Assembly: GCA_035461305.1 (NCBI GenBank)
Contig: DATHVN010000001.1
Location: 1 to 52,755 of the forward strand
Direction: 5' to 3'
Length of the DNA stretch: 52,755 bases
Source: Euzebyales bacterium
GTDB taxonomy: Bacteria > Actinomycetota > Nitriliruptoria > Euzebyales > JAHELV01
The stretch's first letter is position 1, and the number at the start of each line of letters is the position of its first letter. The position numbers and the translations under genes are program-made. The notes beneath the pieces were generated by a model, which saw nothing but the letters and a program-made list of their open reading frames with translations, was not told the DNA's origin and did no database searches. This document shows positions 7,126 to 14,733 of this stretch, piece after piece.

Positions 7126-9642
7126 TCAGGACGGCAGGTGGGGGAGGTCGGTCAGCAGGCACTGGCGAGGGTGGACGTCGTCGCGACGGCCCAGGTAGGT
7201 CGGTGCGCGCAGGCGCAGCGCCTCGGTGACCTCGCCGTACTCGACGGTGCAGACCAGCTCGGGGCGGACCCAGTGCGCGTCGGCCGACAGCTCGTCGTCG
7301 GGCAGGAACGGCCGGTCGTCGACCGCGAGGTCGCGGAACCGCCAGGCAAGCTCCGCCCGCTCGCGCTCCGTCAGCCCGGACCCGACCCGCGCGACCCAGC
7401 GCAGGTCCGGCCCGTCCCACAGCCCGACGAGCAGACTGTACGGCTCGGTGCCGCTCGGGGAGTCCGACTTCGGCAGCCATCCACCGATCACGCCGTCGAC
7501 GGTGTGGCGCACCTTGACCTTCACCCAGTCGGCGCTGCGCTGGCCCGGTCGGTACGGCGCGTCGGTCCGCTTGCCCACGATGCCCTCGAGACGCGCCTGG
7601 GTCGCAGCGTCGAACACCGCGGTGCCCTGGCTGCCGAGCACCTCACTGCGCCGCAGTGGCCCGCCGGGGACCAGCAGGTCGTCGAGCCTGGCCTGTCGTT
7701 GCTCGGTGCCCAGGCCGGTGAGGTCCTCGCCGTCGACGGCGAGCACGTCGAACGCCACATAGGTCACGGGGATCTCGCGGGCCATCCGGCGCGCCATGTG
7801 CTCGTCTCGGATGTTCATGCGCCGCTGCAGGCGTTCGAACGACGGCCGGCCCTCGCGGTCGAACGCCACGATCTCACCGTCGAGCACGGCGCTCCACGCG
7901 AGCACCCGCTCCCACAGTCCTGCGAGGTCGGGGTAGGTCGCGGCCACCTCGTTGCCGCGCCGGGTCCGCAGCGTGGTGCCGTGGGGTCGGCCCAGCCCCG
8001 GCCGGGTGCACGTCGCGATCGCCCGGACGCCGTCCCACTTGATCTCGAAGGTCCACCGTGGGTCGTCGAACGCCGCGTCGCGCGTGGCTGCGAGCATCGG
8101 GGCGTAGGTCCCGGGCGGCGCCGGCACGTCGATCCCATCGTCCATGCGCGACACCAGCCACTGCGACGCCTCGTTGCCGCGCGGCCGGAACAGATGCCAT
8201 ACGCCGCGGTGGCGGCGGCCGTGGAGGCGGAACGTCACCTTGTCGTCGGCCCACTCCCGCACGTCGTAGTCACCGGTGTCCCAGATGCGCATCGACCCCG
8301 CGCCGTACTCGCCGGCGGGGATCTCACCCGAGAAGTCGAGGTACTTCATCGGGTGGTCCTCGGTCTGCACCGCGAGGTGGGGCTCACCGCGGACGAGGGG
8401 CAGGCCCTTGGGCACCGCCCACGACCGCAGCGTCCCGCCCCGCTCGAGTCGCAGGTCGTGGTGCAGGCGGGAGGCCAGGTGGTGCTGGATCACGAATCGC
8501 GGGCCGCGCGCCTCGTCGGTCTCGGGCTCGTCGCCGCTCGGCTCCGGGGTCCGCTCGAAGTCGCGGATCGCCGCGTAGGGCGCGAGGTCACCCGGCTCCT
8601 CAGATGCGTCCCCATCCTCGGCGGCCGCCTCTTCCCTGGGCGTCGCGAGGCGGTGGTGTGGCTCGACGGGGCCTGGCGGGGGCAGACCCAGCGCGGCCAT
8701 GGCCGACTCGAGCCGTTGTCCGCCCGCGAGCACGGGCGCGAACAGCTCGCTGCGCAGTGCCAGGTGCGGCCCGAAGGTGGCGATGGTGAAGTCCTGCGGC
8801 ACGACGTCTCCGGCGACCTCGTCCCACGTCAGGGGCGTGGCCACGGGTGCATGGGGCTCGGGCCGCAGGCTCCACGTCGCCGCGATGTTGCGGCCCTCGG
8901 TGTTCATGTTGTGATCCAGGAACACCTTGCCGTCGCGTCGGTCGACGTCCCACACCATGGTCGTCCGCGCGGGGTCGGCGCGGTTGATCAGGGCGCAGCA
9001 GCGCTCGACAAAGGCGCGGACGTCGCCGTAGGCGTGCACCGGATCGAGCGGTAGGTAGACCTGCATGCCAGTGGCCCCCGAGGTCCGTGCGTACCCACGC
9101 AGCCCGAGCTGCTCCAGAATCGCCCGGACGTGCAGCGCCACGTCGCGCACGACCGGGAAGCCGACGCCGAAGGGGTCGAGGTCGAAGAAGGCGTAGTCGG
9201 GAGCGCCGAGCGATGTGACCCGGCTGTGCCACGGGTGCAGCTCGATGCAGCCGAGGTTGGCCAGCCAGCCCAGGCTCGCGCGGTCGGTGGGCACGACGTA
9301 GTCGATGCGGGCGCTCGACCTGATCGCGACGACCGGGGCGGTGGTGATCCACTCCGGCGTGTGCGGCGGTGCCTGCTTGGCGTAGAAGAAGTCGCCGAAC
9401 GCTCCGTCGGGCATGCGCTTCATTGTCAGCGGCCGCTCGCGGACGTAGGGCAGCACCGCATCGGCGACCGTCAGGTAGTAGGCGACGACGTCGCCCTTCG
9501 TGTAGCCCTCGTCGGGCCAGAACACCTTGTCGAGGTTGGTCAGCCGCACCTCGCGCCCGTCGATGTCGGCATACCACGCGTCCCGCCGCCGCTCCATCGG
9601 CGGCAGCGCATTCCACGGCAGGGTGAACGGCCCGTCACCCAC
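7126..9642 (-). CDS. ligD: LigD, multifunctional NHEJ DNA ligase (POL-PE-LIG)
   Basis: This 838-residue non-homologous end-joining enzyme works with Ku at double-strand breaks. The domain order is polymerase/primase (about 20-320), 3'-phosphoesterase (about 380-500) and ATP-dependent ligase (about 512-835), the order I recall for mycobacterial LigD. Visible sites are DLDP (154-157) and D243 in the polymerase domain, QHHLASRLHHDLRLERGG (386-403) in the phosphoesterase, and nucleotidyl Lys535 in EIKWDGVR plus DGEIVAF in the ligase. The polymerase block usually written SGGKGLH reads SGATGMQ (188-194), so the His position is Gln. The GTG start at 9642 diverges from ku, 135 bp away. Confidence 0.95.
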   Translation of the reverse strand: MGDGPFTLPWNALPPMERRRDAWYADIDGREVRLTNLDKVFWPDEGYTKGDVVAYYLTVADAVLPYVRERPLTMKRMPDGAFGDFFYAKQAPPHTPEWITTAPVVAIRSSARIDYVVPTDRASLGWLANLGCIELHPWHSRVTSLGAPDYAFFDLDPFGVGFPVVRDVALHVRAILEQLGLRGYARTSGATGMQVYLPLDPVHAYGDVRAFVERCCALINRADPARTTMVWDVDRRDGKVFLDHNMNTEGRNIAATWSLRPEPHAPVATPLTWDEVAGDVVPQDFTIATFGPHLALRSELFAPVLAGGQRLESAMAALGLPPPGPVEPHHRLATPREEAAAEDGDASEEPGDLAPYAAIRDFERTPEPSGDEPETDEARGPRFVIQHHLASRLHHDLRLERGGTLRSWAVPKGLPLVRGEPHLAVQTEDHPMKYLDFSGEIPAGEYGAGSMRIWDTGDYDVREWADDKVTFRLHGRRHRGVWHLFRPRGNEASQWLVSRMDDGIDVPAPPGTYAPMLAATRDAAFDDPRWTFEIKWDGVRAIATCTRPGLGRPHGTTLRTRRGNEVAATYPDLAGLWERVLAWSAVLDGEIVAFDREGRPSFERLQRRMNIRDEHMARRMAREIPVTYVAFDVLAVDGEDLTGLGTEQRQARLDDLLVPGGPLRRSEVLGSQGTAVFDAATQARLEGIVGKRTDAPYRPGQRSADWVKVKVRHTVDGVIGGWLPKSDSPSGTEPYSLLVGLWDGPDLRWVARVGSGLTERERAELAWRFRDLAVDDRPFLPDDELSADAHWVRPELVCTVEYGEVTEALRLRAPTYLGRRDDVHPRQCLLTDLPHLPS

Positions 9643-9777
9643 GGCGCGTCAGGGCGGGGCGAGGCAACTGCATGCACGCATTGTGACGCGGCACGTCCCG
9701 CGCGAACACCCGGTGCCACGCACGGTCGGCGGACATATGCTCATCAGTACCGGCGATCTACGGCGAAAGAGCGTGAC

Positions 9778-10632
9778 ATGCCGAGAAGTCTGTGGAAGGG
9801 CACGCTGTCGTTCGGCCTGGTCACGATCCCGGTACAGCTGTTCAGCGCGACCGAGAACCGCACGCCGAGCTTCAACCAGCTGCGCGAGTCGGATCACAGC
9901 CGGATCTCCTACAAGCGCGTCGCCAAGGCCGACGACGAGGAGGTCTCCTACGACGACATCGTCAAGGGCTATGAGTACGCACGCGACCACTACGTGGTGT
10001 TCACCAAGGACGAGCTCGACAGCCTCCGGCCCGCGTCCAGCAGGTCCATCGAGATCGAGCAGTTCGTCCCGCTCGAGCAGATCGACCCGATCTACTTCGA
10101 CCGCACCTACTACCTGGCGCCTGAGCCGTCGGGCGCGAAGGCCTACGCGCTGCTCGCCGAGGCGATGACCGACGGCGGCAGCGTCGCGGTGTGCCGCATC
10201 ACCCTGCGCGACAAGGAGTACCTGGCCACGCTCCGCCTGCTCCCCGGCCGGCCCCGCGTCCGCGACGAGTCCGATGATGACGCCGAGGACACGTCAGGTC
10301 CGCTGTTCGTGCTCGAGACCATGCACTGGCCGGACGAGATCCGCGCGTTCGACCTCGGCGAGGTGGACATCGACGAGATGCCCGAGCCACGCGACAAGGA
10401 GGTCGAGATGGCCAAGCAGCTCATCGCGAGCCTCACCGAGGACTTCGACCCCACGCAGTACCACGACACCTACCGCGAGCGGGTGCACGAGGCGGTCGAG
10501 GCCAAGGTCGAGGGCCAGGAGGTCACCGTCACCGAGGAGGCGGAGGAGGAGGCGCCGGTCGTCGACCTCATGGCCGCGCTGCGCCAGTCTGTCGAGCGGG
10601 CTGAGGAGCGACGCAAGCAGGAGGCCTCGTGA
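9778..10632 (+). CDS. ku: Ku, DNA end-binding protein
   Basis: This 284-residue bacterial Ku homodimer subunit encircles broken DNA ends and recruits LigD. The N-terminus MPRSLWKGTLSFGLVTIPVQ is the typical Ku beta-barrel start and fixes the ATG at 9778, although the frame is open farther upstream. The core continues with FNQLRESDHSRISYKRVAK and RTYYLAPEP. The C-terminus is short and acidic (EEAEEEAPVVDLMAALRQS) rather than Lys-rich, so this is a minimal Ku. It diverges from ligD, and its stop overlaps the fxsA start (GTGA), implying coupled expression. Confidence 0.95.
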   Translation: MPRSLWKGTLSFGLVTIPVQLFSATENRTPSFNQLRESDHSRISYKRVAKADDEEVSYDDIVKGYEYARDHYVVFTKDELDSLRPASSRSIEIEQFVPLEQIDPIYFDRTYYLAPEPSGAKAYALLAEAMTDGGSVAVCRITLRDKEYLATLRLLPGRPRVRDESDDDAEDTSGPLFVLETMHWPDEIRAFDLGEVDIDEMPEPRDKEVEMAKQLIASLTEDFDPTQYHDTYRERVHEAVEAKVEGQEVTVTEEAEEEAPVVDLMAALRQSVERAEERRKQEAS

Positions 10633-11162
10633 TGCGCCTGGTCCTGGTCGTCGCCTTCATCGTCGTCCCGCTGCTCGAGCTCGCCATCATCATCCAGGTC
10701 GGCGATCTCATCGGTGCAGCGCCGACCATCCTGCTGCTGCTGGCCGTCTCGCTGGCGGGTGCCTGGCTCGTGCGGCGCGAAGGGACGCGAGCGTGGATCA
10801 GGTTCACGGACGCGCTGCGCAGCGGTCGCGTTCCCGCCGACGAGGTGCTCGAGGGCGCCATGGTGCTGTTCGGCGGTGCGCTGCTGCTCACGCCGGGGTT
10901 CGCCACCGACGCGGTCGGCCTGCTGCTGATGATCCCTCCGATCCGCGCGGTGATCGCAGTGACGCTCAAGCGGCGCCTCGGTGCGCGCTTCACCGTGACG
11001 TCGCTGAGCGGCACGGCGGGACGCCGCCCACCGCAGGCGCGGCGGCGGGACGAGGTGGTCGACGTCGAGGTCGTCAACATCGAGCGCAGCGGCGACCGTG
11101 CGGGCACCGGCACGACCACGCGTAACGGGGATATCCACAGCAACGGCACCGGTTCCGCCTGA
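10629..11162 (+). CDS. fxsA: FxsA-family membrane protein
   Basis: This 177-residue inner-membrane protein is of the FxsA family, named from the E. coli gene whose overproduction relieves phage T7 exclusion by F plasmids. Hydrophobic segments lie at about 3-25, 28-48 and 80-110. The family core includes ELAIIIQVGDLIGAAPTI and GGALLLTPGFATDAVGLLL, with the Pro-Gly-Phe turn. The last 50 residues are a charged, probably cytoplasmic tail. The GTG at 10629 overlaps the ku stop, and an ATG directly follows it. Coupling with ku is an observation; a role in DNA repair is not implied by the family. Confidence 0.88.
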   Translation: MMRLVLVVAFIVVPLLELAIIIQVGDLIGAAPTILLLLAVSLAGAWLVRREGTRAWIRFTDALRSGRVPADEVLEGAMVLFGGALLLTPGFATDAVGLLLMIPPIRAVIAVTLKRRLGARFTVTSLSGTAGRRPPQARRRDEVVDVEVVNIERSGDRAGTGTTTRNGDIHSNGTGSA

Positions 11163-11193
11163 TCCGCCCGCGCAGTGCCTACGCTGCGCAGGT

Positions 11194-12111
11194 GTGATCC
11201 GTACACCGACGCAGCAGCGCGCGTGGGACGACCTGCTCGCTGTCCACCAGCCACGCCCGGCACCGGACCCCTCGTGGGTGCCGGGCCTGCGCGTTCGAGT
11301 CGAGCGCGCCGCCGAACGCGCGGCAGGGCACCTCGAGCAGGGCGTGACGCTGCGGGTCAACAAGACAGCGCTCGACGCGCTGGACTGTGACGGCCGCTAC
11401 CTGGACCTGCGGACTCAGCCGTTCACGTGGTCCGAGCGGCTGCTGGCGGGCAAGCTCGCCCACCGCGCGATCGAGCTCGACCACGCCGGCGGGTTCCAGC
11501 GGCCCGTCACCGAACTCGTCACCCACGTCTGGATGGAGACCGCGACCGACCGCGGGTCGGCCGCCGCGTTCGTTGCGGCCCTGTGCGGCGTCGCCGCCGA
11601 CAGCCTGCGTGGCACCGTGACCGAACGGGTCATCACCTTCCGCGAGTCGTTCCCCGTGCTGCCCTCGTCGGCGGAGGTGCGCGCGGAGAAGCCCTACACC
11701 GTCCGGCTGGCGGACGGCGCCGTCATGCTGCGCGGTGTGCCCGACCTGGTGCTGGGTCGCGCGACCGCGCGCGAGCGCCGCGTGCTGCTCGTCGACCTCA
11801 AGACCGGCAGCCGCAGCGGCCGACACCTGCACGACATGCGCTTCTACGCGCTGCTGGCGACCCTGGCCACCGGCGTCGCGCCGTTCCGTGTGGCGACCTA
11901 CTACCTCGATGAGGCGTCCTGGGAGCACGAGGACATCGAGTTGGACCACCTCGAGGCCGCCGCCCGCACGGTCGCCGCGAAGGTCGAGCGCGCGGGGGAG
12001 CTGGTCGACGCGCCGCCGCCGGCCGACCAGCTGCGCCTTGAGCCGGGCCCCGCGTGCCGCTGGTGCACGCGTTCCGCCGTGTGCCCGGTGAGCACCGCCG
12101 ACTTCGACTGA
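11194..12111 (+). CDS. RecB-family PD-(D/E)XK nuclease with Fe-S-type cysteines
   Basis: This 305-residue nuclease resembles the RecB/AddB/Cas4 domain. The active-site series is H90 (AGKLAHRAIE), D184 (GVPDLVLG), and D201 with K203 (LLVDLKTGSRS), followed by the QxxxY-like HLHDMRFYALL. One early Cys (C65) and three late Cys (C288, C291, C297, spacing C-x2-C-x5-C) fit the 4Fe-4S staple of AddB and Cas4-type nucleases. The GTG at 11194 is chosen because the family-like sequence starts there. It lies 31 bp after fxsA and shares its strand with ku, so it may process ends in the same repair module, which is inference. No cas genes are nearby. Confidence 0.85.
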   Translation: MIRTPTQQRAWDDLLAVHQPRPAPDPSWVPGLRVRVERAAERAAGHLEQGVTLRVNKTALDALDCDGRYLDLRTQPFTWSERLLAGKLAHRAIELDHAGGFQRPVTELVTHVWMETATDRGSAAAFVAALCGVAADSLRGTVTERVITFRESFPVLPSSAEVRAEKPYTVRLADGAVMLRGVPDLVLGRATARERRVLLVDLKTGSRSGRHLHDMRFYALLATLATGVAPFRVATYYLDEASWEHEDIELDHLEAAARTVAAKVERAGELVDAPPPADQLRLEPGPACRWCTRSAVCPVSTADFD

Positions 12112-12175
12112 CCTCGAGCAGCGTAGCGGTAGGTCGCGGCCAGACCTCGAGCAGCGTAGCGGCAGGTCGCGGACT
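12110..12175. repeat. 33-bp tandem repeat, two copies
   Basis: A 33-bp unit beginning GACCTCGAGCAGCGTAGCGG starts at 12110 and again at 12143. The two copies differ at only a few positions. Each carries GACCT and AGGTC as a weak 5-bp inverted repeat. The first copy begins inside the stop codon of the nuclease gene. The rest of the gap to 12340 shows nothing recognisable. Confidence 0.8.
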
Positions 12176-12340
12176 GATCGCACGTGACCGGTACCGTGGC
12201 GGTCCACCGTCGGCGCGGGTGCCGACGGGACCGGATCGGGCCGCCGGCCGACCTGCCGCCGGTGCTCTGCCGAGCACCCCCGGTCCGCAGGACACGCGTC
12301 CGCCACGATCACCGACTGACTCCCACCGCATGGGGCCACG

Positions 12341-13156
12341 ATGACCACAGCAGCAGCCTTCTTCGACCTCGACCGCACGCTCATGTCCGGCAGCAGCGCC
12401 TACTACTTCGGCAAGGCCGCCTACCGCGAGGGCCTGCGTCCCTGGCACCGCATGCTCAGCGACGTCGTCGCCACGCTGGTGTTCCGCGCGTTCGGTGCGT
12501 CCGACGAGAAGTCCGAGGCCGTGCGTGACGCGATCCTTGAGAGCGTCGCAGGCAAGGCGGCCGCCGACCTGCACCGCATGGCGCCCGGGGTCATCGAGGA
12601 GATCCTCCCGCAGATCCGTCCCGAGGCGCAGGCCCTGCTCGACATGCACGAGGCCGCGGGACGTGACGTCTACATCGTGTCCGCGAGCCCGGTCGAGATC
12701 GTCGGAGAGTTGGCACGGTCGCTGGGCATCGAGGGCGGTCTGGGTACCGTCAGCGAGATCGTCGACGGCGTCTACACCGGTCGTCTCGACGGGCCGTTCC
12801 TGTTCGGCGAGGGCAAGGCAACCAAGATCCGCGAGATCGCCCAGCAACGTGGTTACTTCCTGCAGGACTGCTACGCCTACAGCGACTCCGGCAGCGACCT
12901 GCCGATGATGCAGTTGGTCGGCAACCCGGTCGCGGTCAACCCGGATCGCGCGCTGCAGGCCGTGGCCCACCGACGCGGCTGGCCCGTGGTGGAGTTCAAC
13001 CTGACCGGACGCCGCCGGCGGCGCACGGCCCTGTCCGGCGGCTTCGGTGTGATCGCCGCGACCGGCGGCTACGTCCTCGGGCGCATCCACACGGAGCGGC
13101 AGATCCGTCGACTGCTCGACCAGACCACCACCAGACGGTGGCGGCGTCGTGACTGA
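12341..13156 (+). CDS. HAD-IB family (SerB-like) hydrolase with C-terminal membrane segment
   Basis: This 271-residue phosphohydrolase is of HAD subfamily IB. All four HAD motifs are present: DLDRTL (9-14) with the nucleophile Asp, VSASP (motif II Ser), the Lys in EGKATKI, and YSDSGSDLPM (motif IV). The insertion between motifs I and II is helical, as in SerB. A Gly-rich hydrophobic stretch near residues 232-248 (GFGVIAATGGYVLG) could anchor the C-terminus in the membrane. Its substrate is unknown. The last 8 bp overlap the next gene, which encodes a Fic-fold protein; the same pairing is, from memory, seen in Streptomyces. Confidence 0.9.
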   Translation: MTTAAAFFDLDRTLMSGSSAYYFGKAAYREGLRPWHRMLSDVVATLVFRAFGASDEKSEAVRDAILESVAGKAAADLHRMAPGVIEEILPQIRPEAQALLDMHEAAGRDVYIVSASPVEIVGELARSLGIEGGLGTVSEIVDGVYTGRLDGPFLFGEGKATKIREIAQQRGYFLQDCYAYSDSGSDLPMMQLVGNPVAVNPDRALQAVAHRRGWPVVEFNLTGRRRRRTALSGGFGVIAATGGYVLGRIHTERQIRRLLDQTTTRRWRRRD

Positions 13157-14207
13157 GCGCCTCCGGCTGACCTCGCCCTACATCGAGGTTCTCGAGGCGC
13201 AACGGGCCGCACTGGTCGCCGCGCTCGCGCCGGTGCTGACGGCCGATGACATCGACCTCGCCCACCGCGAGAGCGCGCGCTTGTCGGTGCGGTTGGACGC
13301 CAGCCCATTGGAGGAAAGGACCGCGGCCGCCGTCGACCGCGGCGAAGGCCCGGACCTGCCGGTCTCCGGCGGCGACCGCGACGGCGGGGGGTGGGCGTCG
13401 GCACTACGGCTGGAGGGCATGCCCAGCCAGGACATCGCCGCCATCGAGTACCGGGGCGTGCGCGCGGCGCAGGCCGAGGAGGCGGGGCTCGCGGCGACCT
13501 TCTTCGACGCGCCGGCCACCACCCTGGCACGCGTGCAGCGGCACGTCGCGGCAGGCCTGATCGACGACGAGCGGCTGGGCACCCTGCGCAGCACGAGCCG
13601 CGCGGTGCACGATGGTGCGCAGGGGCGGGTGATCTTCCACGCGCCCCCGCCCGAGCGGCTGCCCGATCTCCTCGCCGACCTCGACGCGTGGGTGCGTCGG
13701 GCACGCTCAGGGCACGATCCGCTGGTCATCGCAGGCGTCGTGCACGCCCGGCTGCTGCACTGGCGGCCGTTCGAGGCCGGCAACGGCCGCGTGGCGCGGC
13801 TGGCTTCACGGATCGCCCTCCGGGCCAGCGACGGCGATCCGTGGGGAATCGCGGTGCCCGAGCGCGTCCTGGTGCGCGATCCGCTGAGCTACGCGATCGA
13901 GATCGCCGCCACCATCCGGCGTCGCACCGACCTACGGCCCTGGAACGAGCGCGCGGCCGAGGCCGTGGTCGCGAGCCTGGAGCATGTCGCGCGTCGTCTT
14001 CGGCTCGCCCCCGAGGGCGTCGACGCGCGAGCAGTGCGTGCGGGCGGTGCGGTCGCCCCTGGCGACACGGTGACGGTGCCGCAGGTCGCAGGGGCGACGG
14101 GTCTGGACCGCGGTGCCGCACTGGTCCAGTGCAACCTGCTCTGCTGGGCGGGTGTGCTGTGCCGCGACGCGGGCACGCATGGGCTCAGGTATGTGCGGCC
14201 GACCTAG
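13149..14207 (+). CDS. Fic-fold protein with degenerate active-site motif
   Basis: This 352-residue protein has the Fic/DOC fold with HARLLHWRPFEAGNGRVARL at 199-218. The canonical motif is HPFx(D/E)GNGRxxR; here the catalytic His is Arg206 and the acidic residue is Ala210, while GNGR and the following Arg are kept. The N-terminal 130 residues include a segment (ASALRLEGMPSQDIAAIEYR) like the helix preceding Fic domains. The GTG start overlaps the HAD gene by 8 bp. The C-terminus reads like a small winged-helix (VPQVAGATGLDRGAALVQCN). AMPylation activity is doubtful because of the His loss. It may bind nucleotide or act as a scaffold with the HAD enzyme. Confidence 0.82.
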   Translation: MTERLRLTSPYIEVLEAQRAALVAALAPVLTADDIDLAHRESARLSVRLDASPLEERTAAAVDRGEGPDLPVSGGDRDGGGWASALRLEGMPSQDIAAIEYRGVRAAQAEEAGLAATFFDAPATTLARVQRHVAAGLIDDERLGTLRSTSRAVHDGAQGRVIFHAPPPERLPDLLADLDAWVRRARSGHDPLVIAGVVHARLLHWRPFEAGNGRVARLASRIALRASDGDPWGIAVPERVLVRDPLSYAIEIAATIRRRTDLRPWNERAAEAVVASLEHVARRLRLAPEGVDARAVRAGGAVAPGDTVTVPQVAGATGLDRGAALVQCNLLCWAGVLCRDAGTHGLRYVRPT

Positions 14208-14210
14208 CCA

Positions 14211-14240
14211 GGACGTGTCCGATCGGGACGTGTCCGATCG
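14211..14240. repeat. 15-bp perfect tandem repeat containing a palindrome
   Basis: GGACGTGTCCGATCG is repeated exactly at 14211-14225 and 14226-14240. Each copy contains the inverted repeat GGAC-GT-GTCC. It lies 4 bp after the Fic-fold gene stop and about 45 bp before the lipoprotein promoter, so it could be a paired operator or a remnant terminator. Confidence 0.75.
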
Positions 14241-14284
14241 GGCAGGAAGATCGGCCCCGAATCAATGGCATTATCCGCCTGCAG

Positions 14285-14332
14285 TTGCATGCTCCGATCG
14301 TGGTAGGGGATAATCTACGATCGTGATAGGAG
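14285..14332 (+). promoter_or_regulatory. strong sigma70-type promoter with 23-bp-spaced direct repeat
   Basis: The -35 box is TTGCAT (14285-14290) and the -10 box is GATAAT (14309-14314), with an 18-bp spacer. This is the best promoter match I noticed in the window. A direct repeat flanks the -10: CGATCGTGGTAGGGG (14295-14309) and CGATCGTGATAGGAG (14318-14332), 23 bp apart. Repeats placed over the spacer and start site suggest a repressor site. The downstream gene is a 50-residue lipoprotein. Confidence 0.65.
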
Positions 14333-14391
14333 CCGGTACACGGGGTAGGGCTCCGTGGCCAGGCGTGAGAGCCCTCAAGAGGAGAGCAAAC

Positions 14392-14544
14392 GTGACCAAG
14401 CTTCGGAAGCACGCGGCAGCAATCGCGCTGGCCGGCCTGCTCGCATTGTTCGGTACCGCCTGTGCGTCTGACAGCGGTGGCGACGGTGGCGAGACAGAGG
14501 CGGGCGCGAGTGAGCCGGCAGCCACCTCGGAGGCCGCCAGCTGA
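14392..14544 (+). CDS. small putative lipoprotein (50 aa)
   Basis: The short gene starts at GTG 14392 with GAGGAGAG 8-10 bases upstream. The product begins with MTKLRKH, a charged n-region, followed by a hydrophobic stretch AAAIALAGLLALF and the lipobox-like GTAC with Cys24. The mature part is only 27 residues of Gly, Ser, Glu and Ala (ASDSGGDGGETEAGASEPAA...). This composition matches the flexible linker at the start of many actinobacterial solute-binding lipoproteins, so it may be the truncated head of one. However, it has its own strong promoter and a strong hairpin 70 bp after the stop, which argues for a genuine small transcript. Confidence 0.55.
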   Translation: MTKLRKHAAAIALAGLLALFGTACASDSGGDGGETEAGASEPAATSEAAS

Positions 14545-14616
14545 CAACCAGATCTCAGGCCGTGGTCCAACACGAGCGCACACGTCGCAGGTCGGTCCGC
14601 GGACACCAAAATCAGC

Positions 14617-14648
14617 ACAGGCCCCCAGCCGAAACGGCGGGGGCCTGT
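14617..14648 (+). terminator. hairpin terminator after small lipoprotein
   Basis: ACAGGCCCCC (14617-14626) pairs perfectly with GGGGGCCTGT (14639-14648). Inside, GCCG and CGGC add four more pairs around an AAA loop, leaving one bulged A. There is no T-run, which is common for actinobacterial terminators. It lies between the lipoprotein and the convergent pncB gene and could serve both. Confidence 0.75.
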
Positions 14649-14733
14649 CCCATTGTGCGGAGCTGTGGCCGGGCCGAGTGGGACGGGTGCGATGCCCCCG
14701 ACCTGCAGCATGAGCGCGGTGGGACGCCGGCCA

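Noticed and set aside
11194-12111. Cas4
   Set aside because: The fold and cysteines fit, but there is no CRISPR array or cas1/cas2; the ku neighbourhood points to repair.
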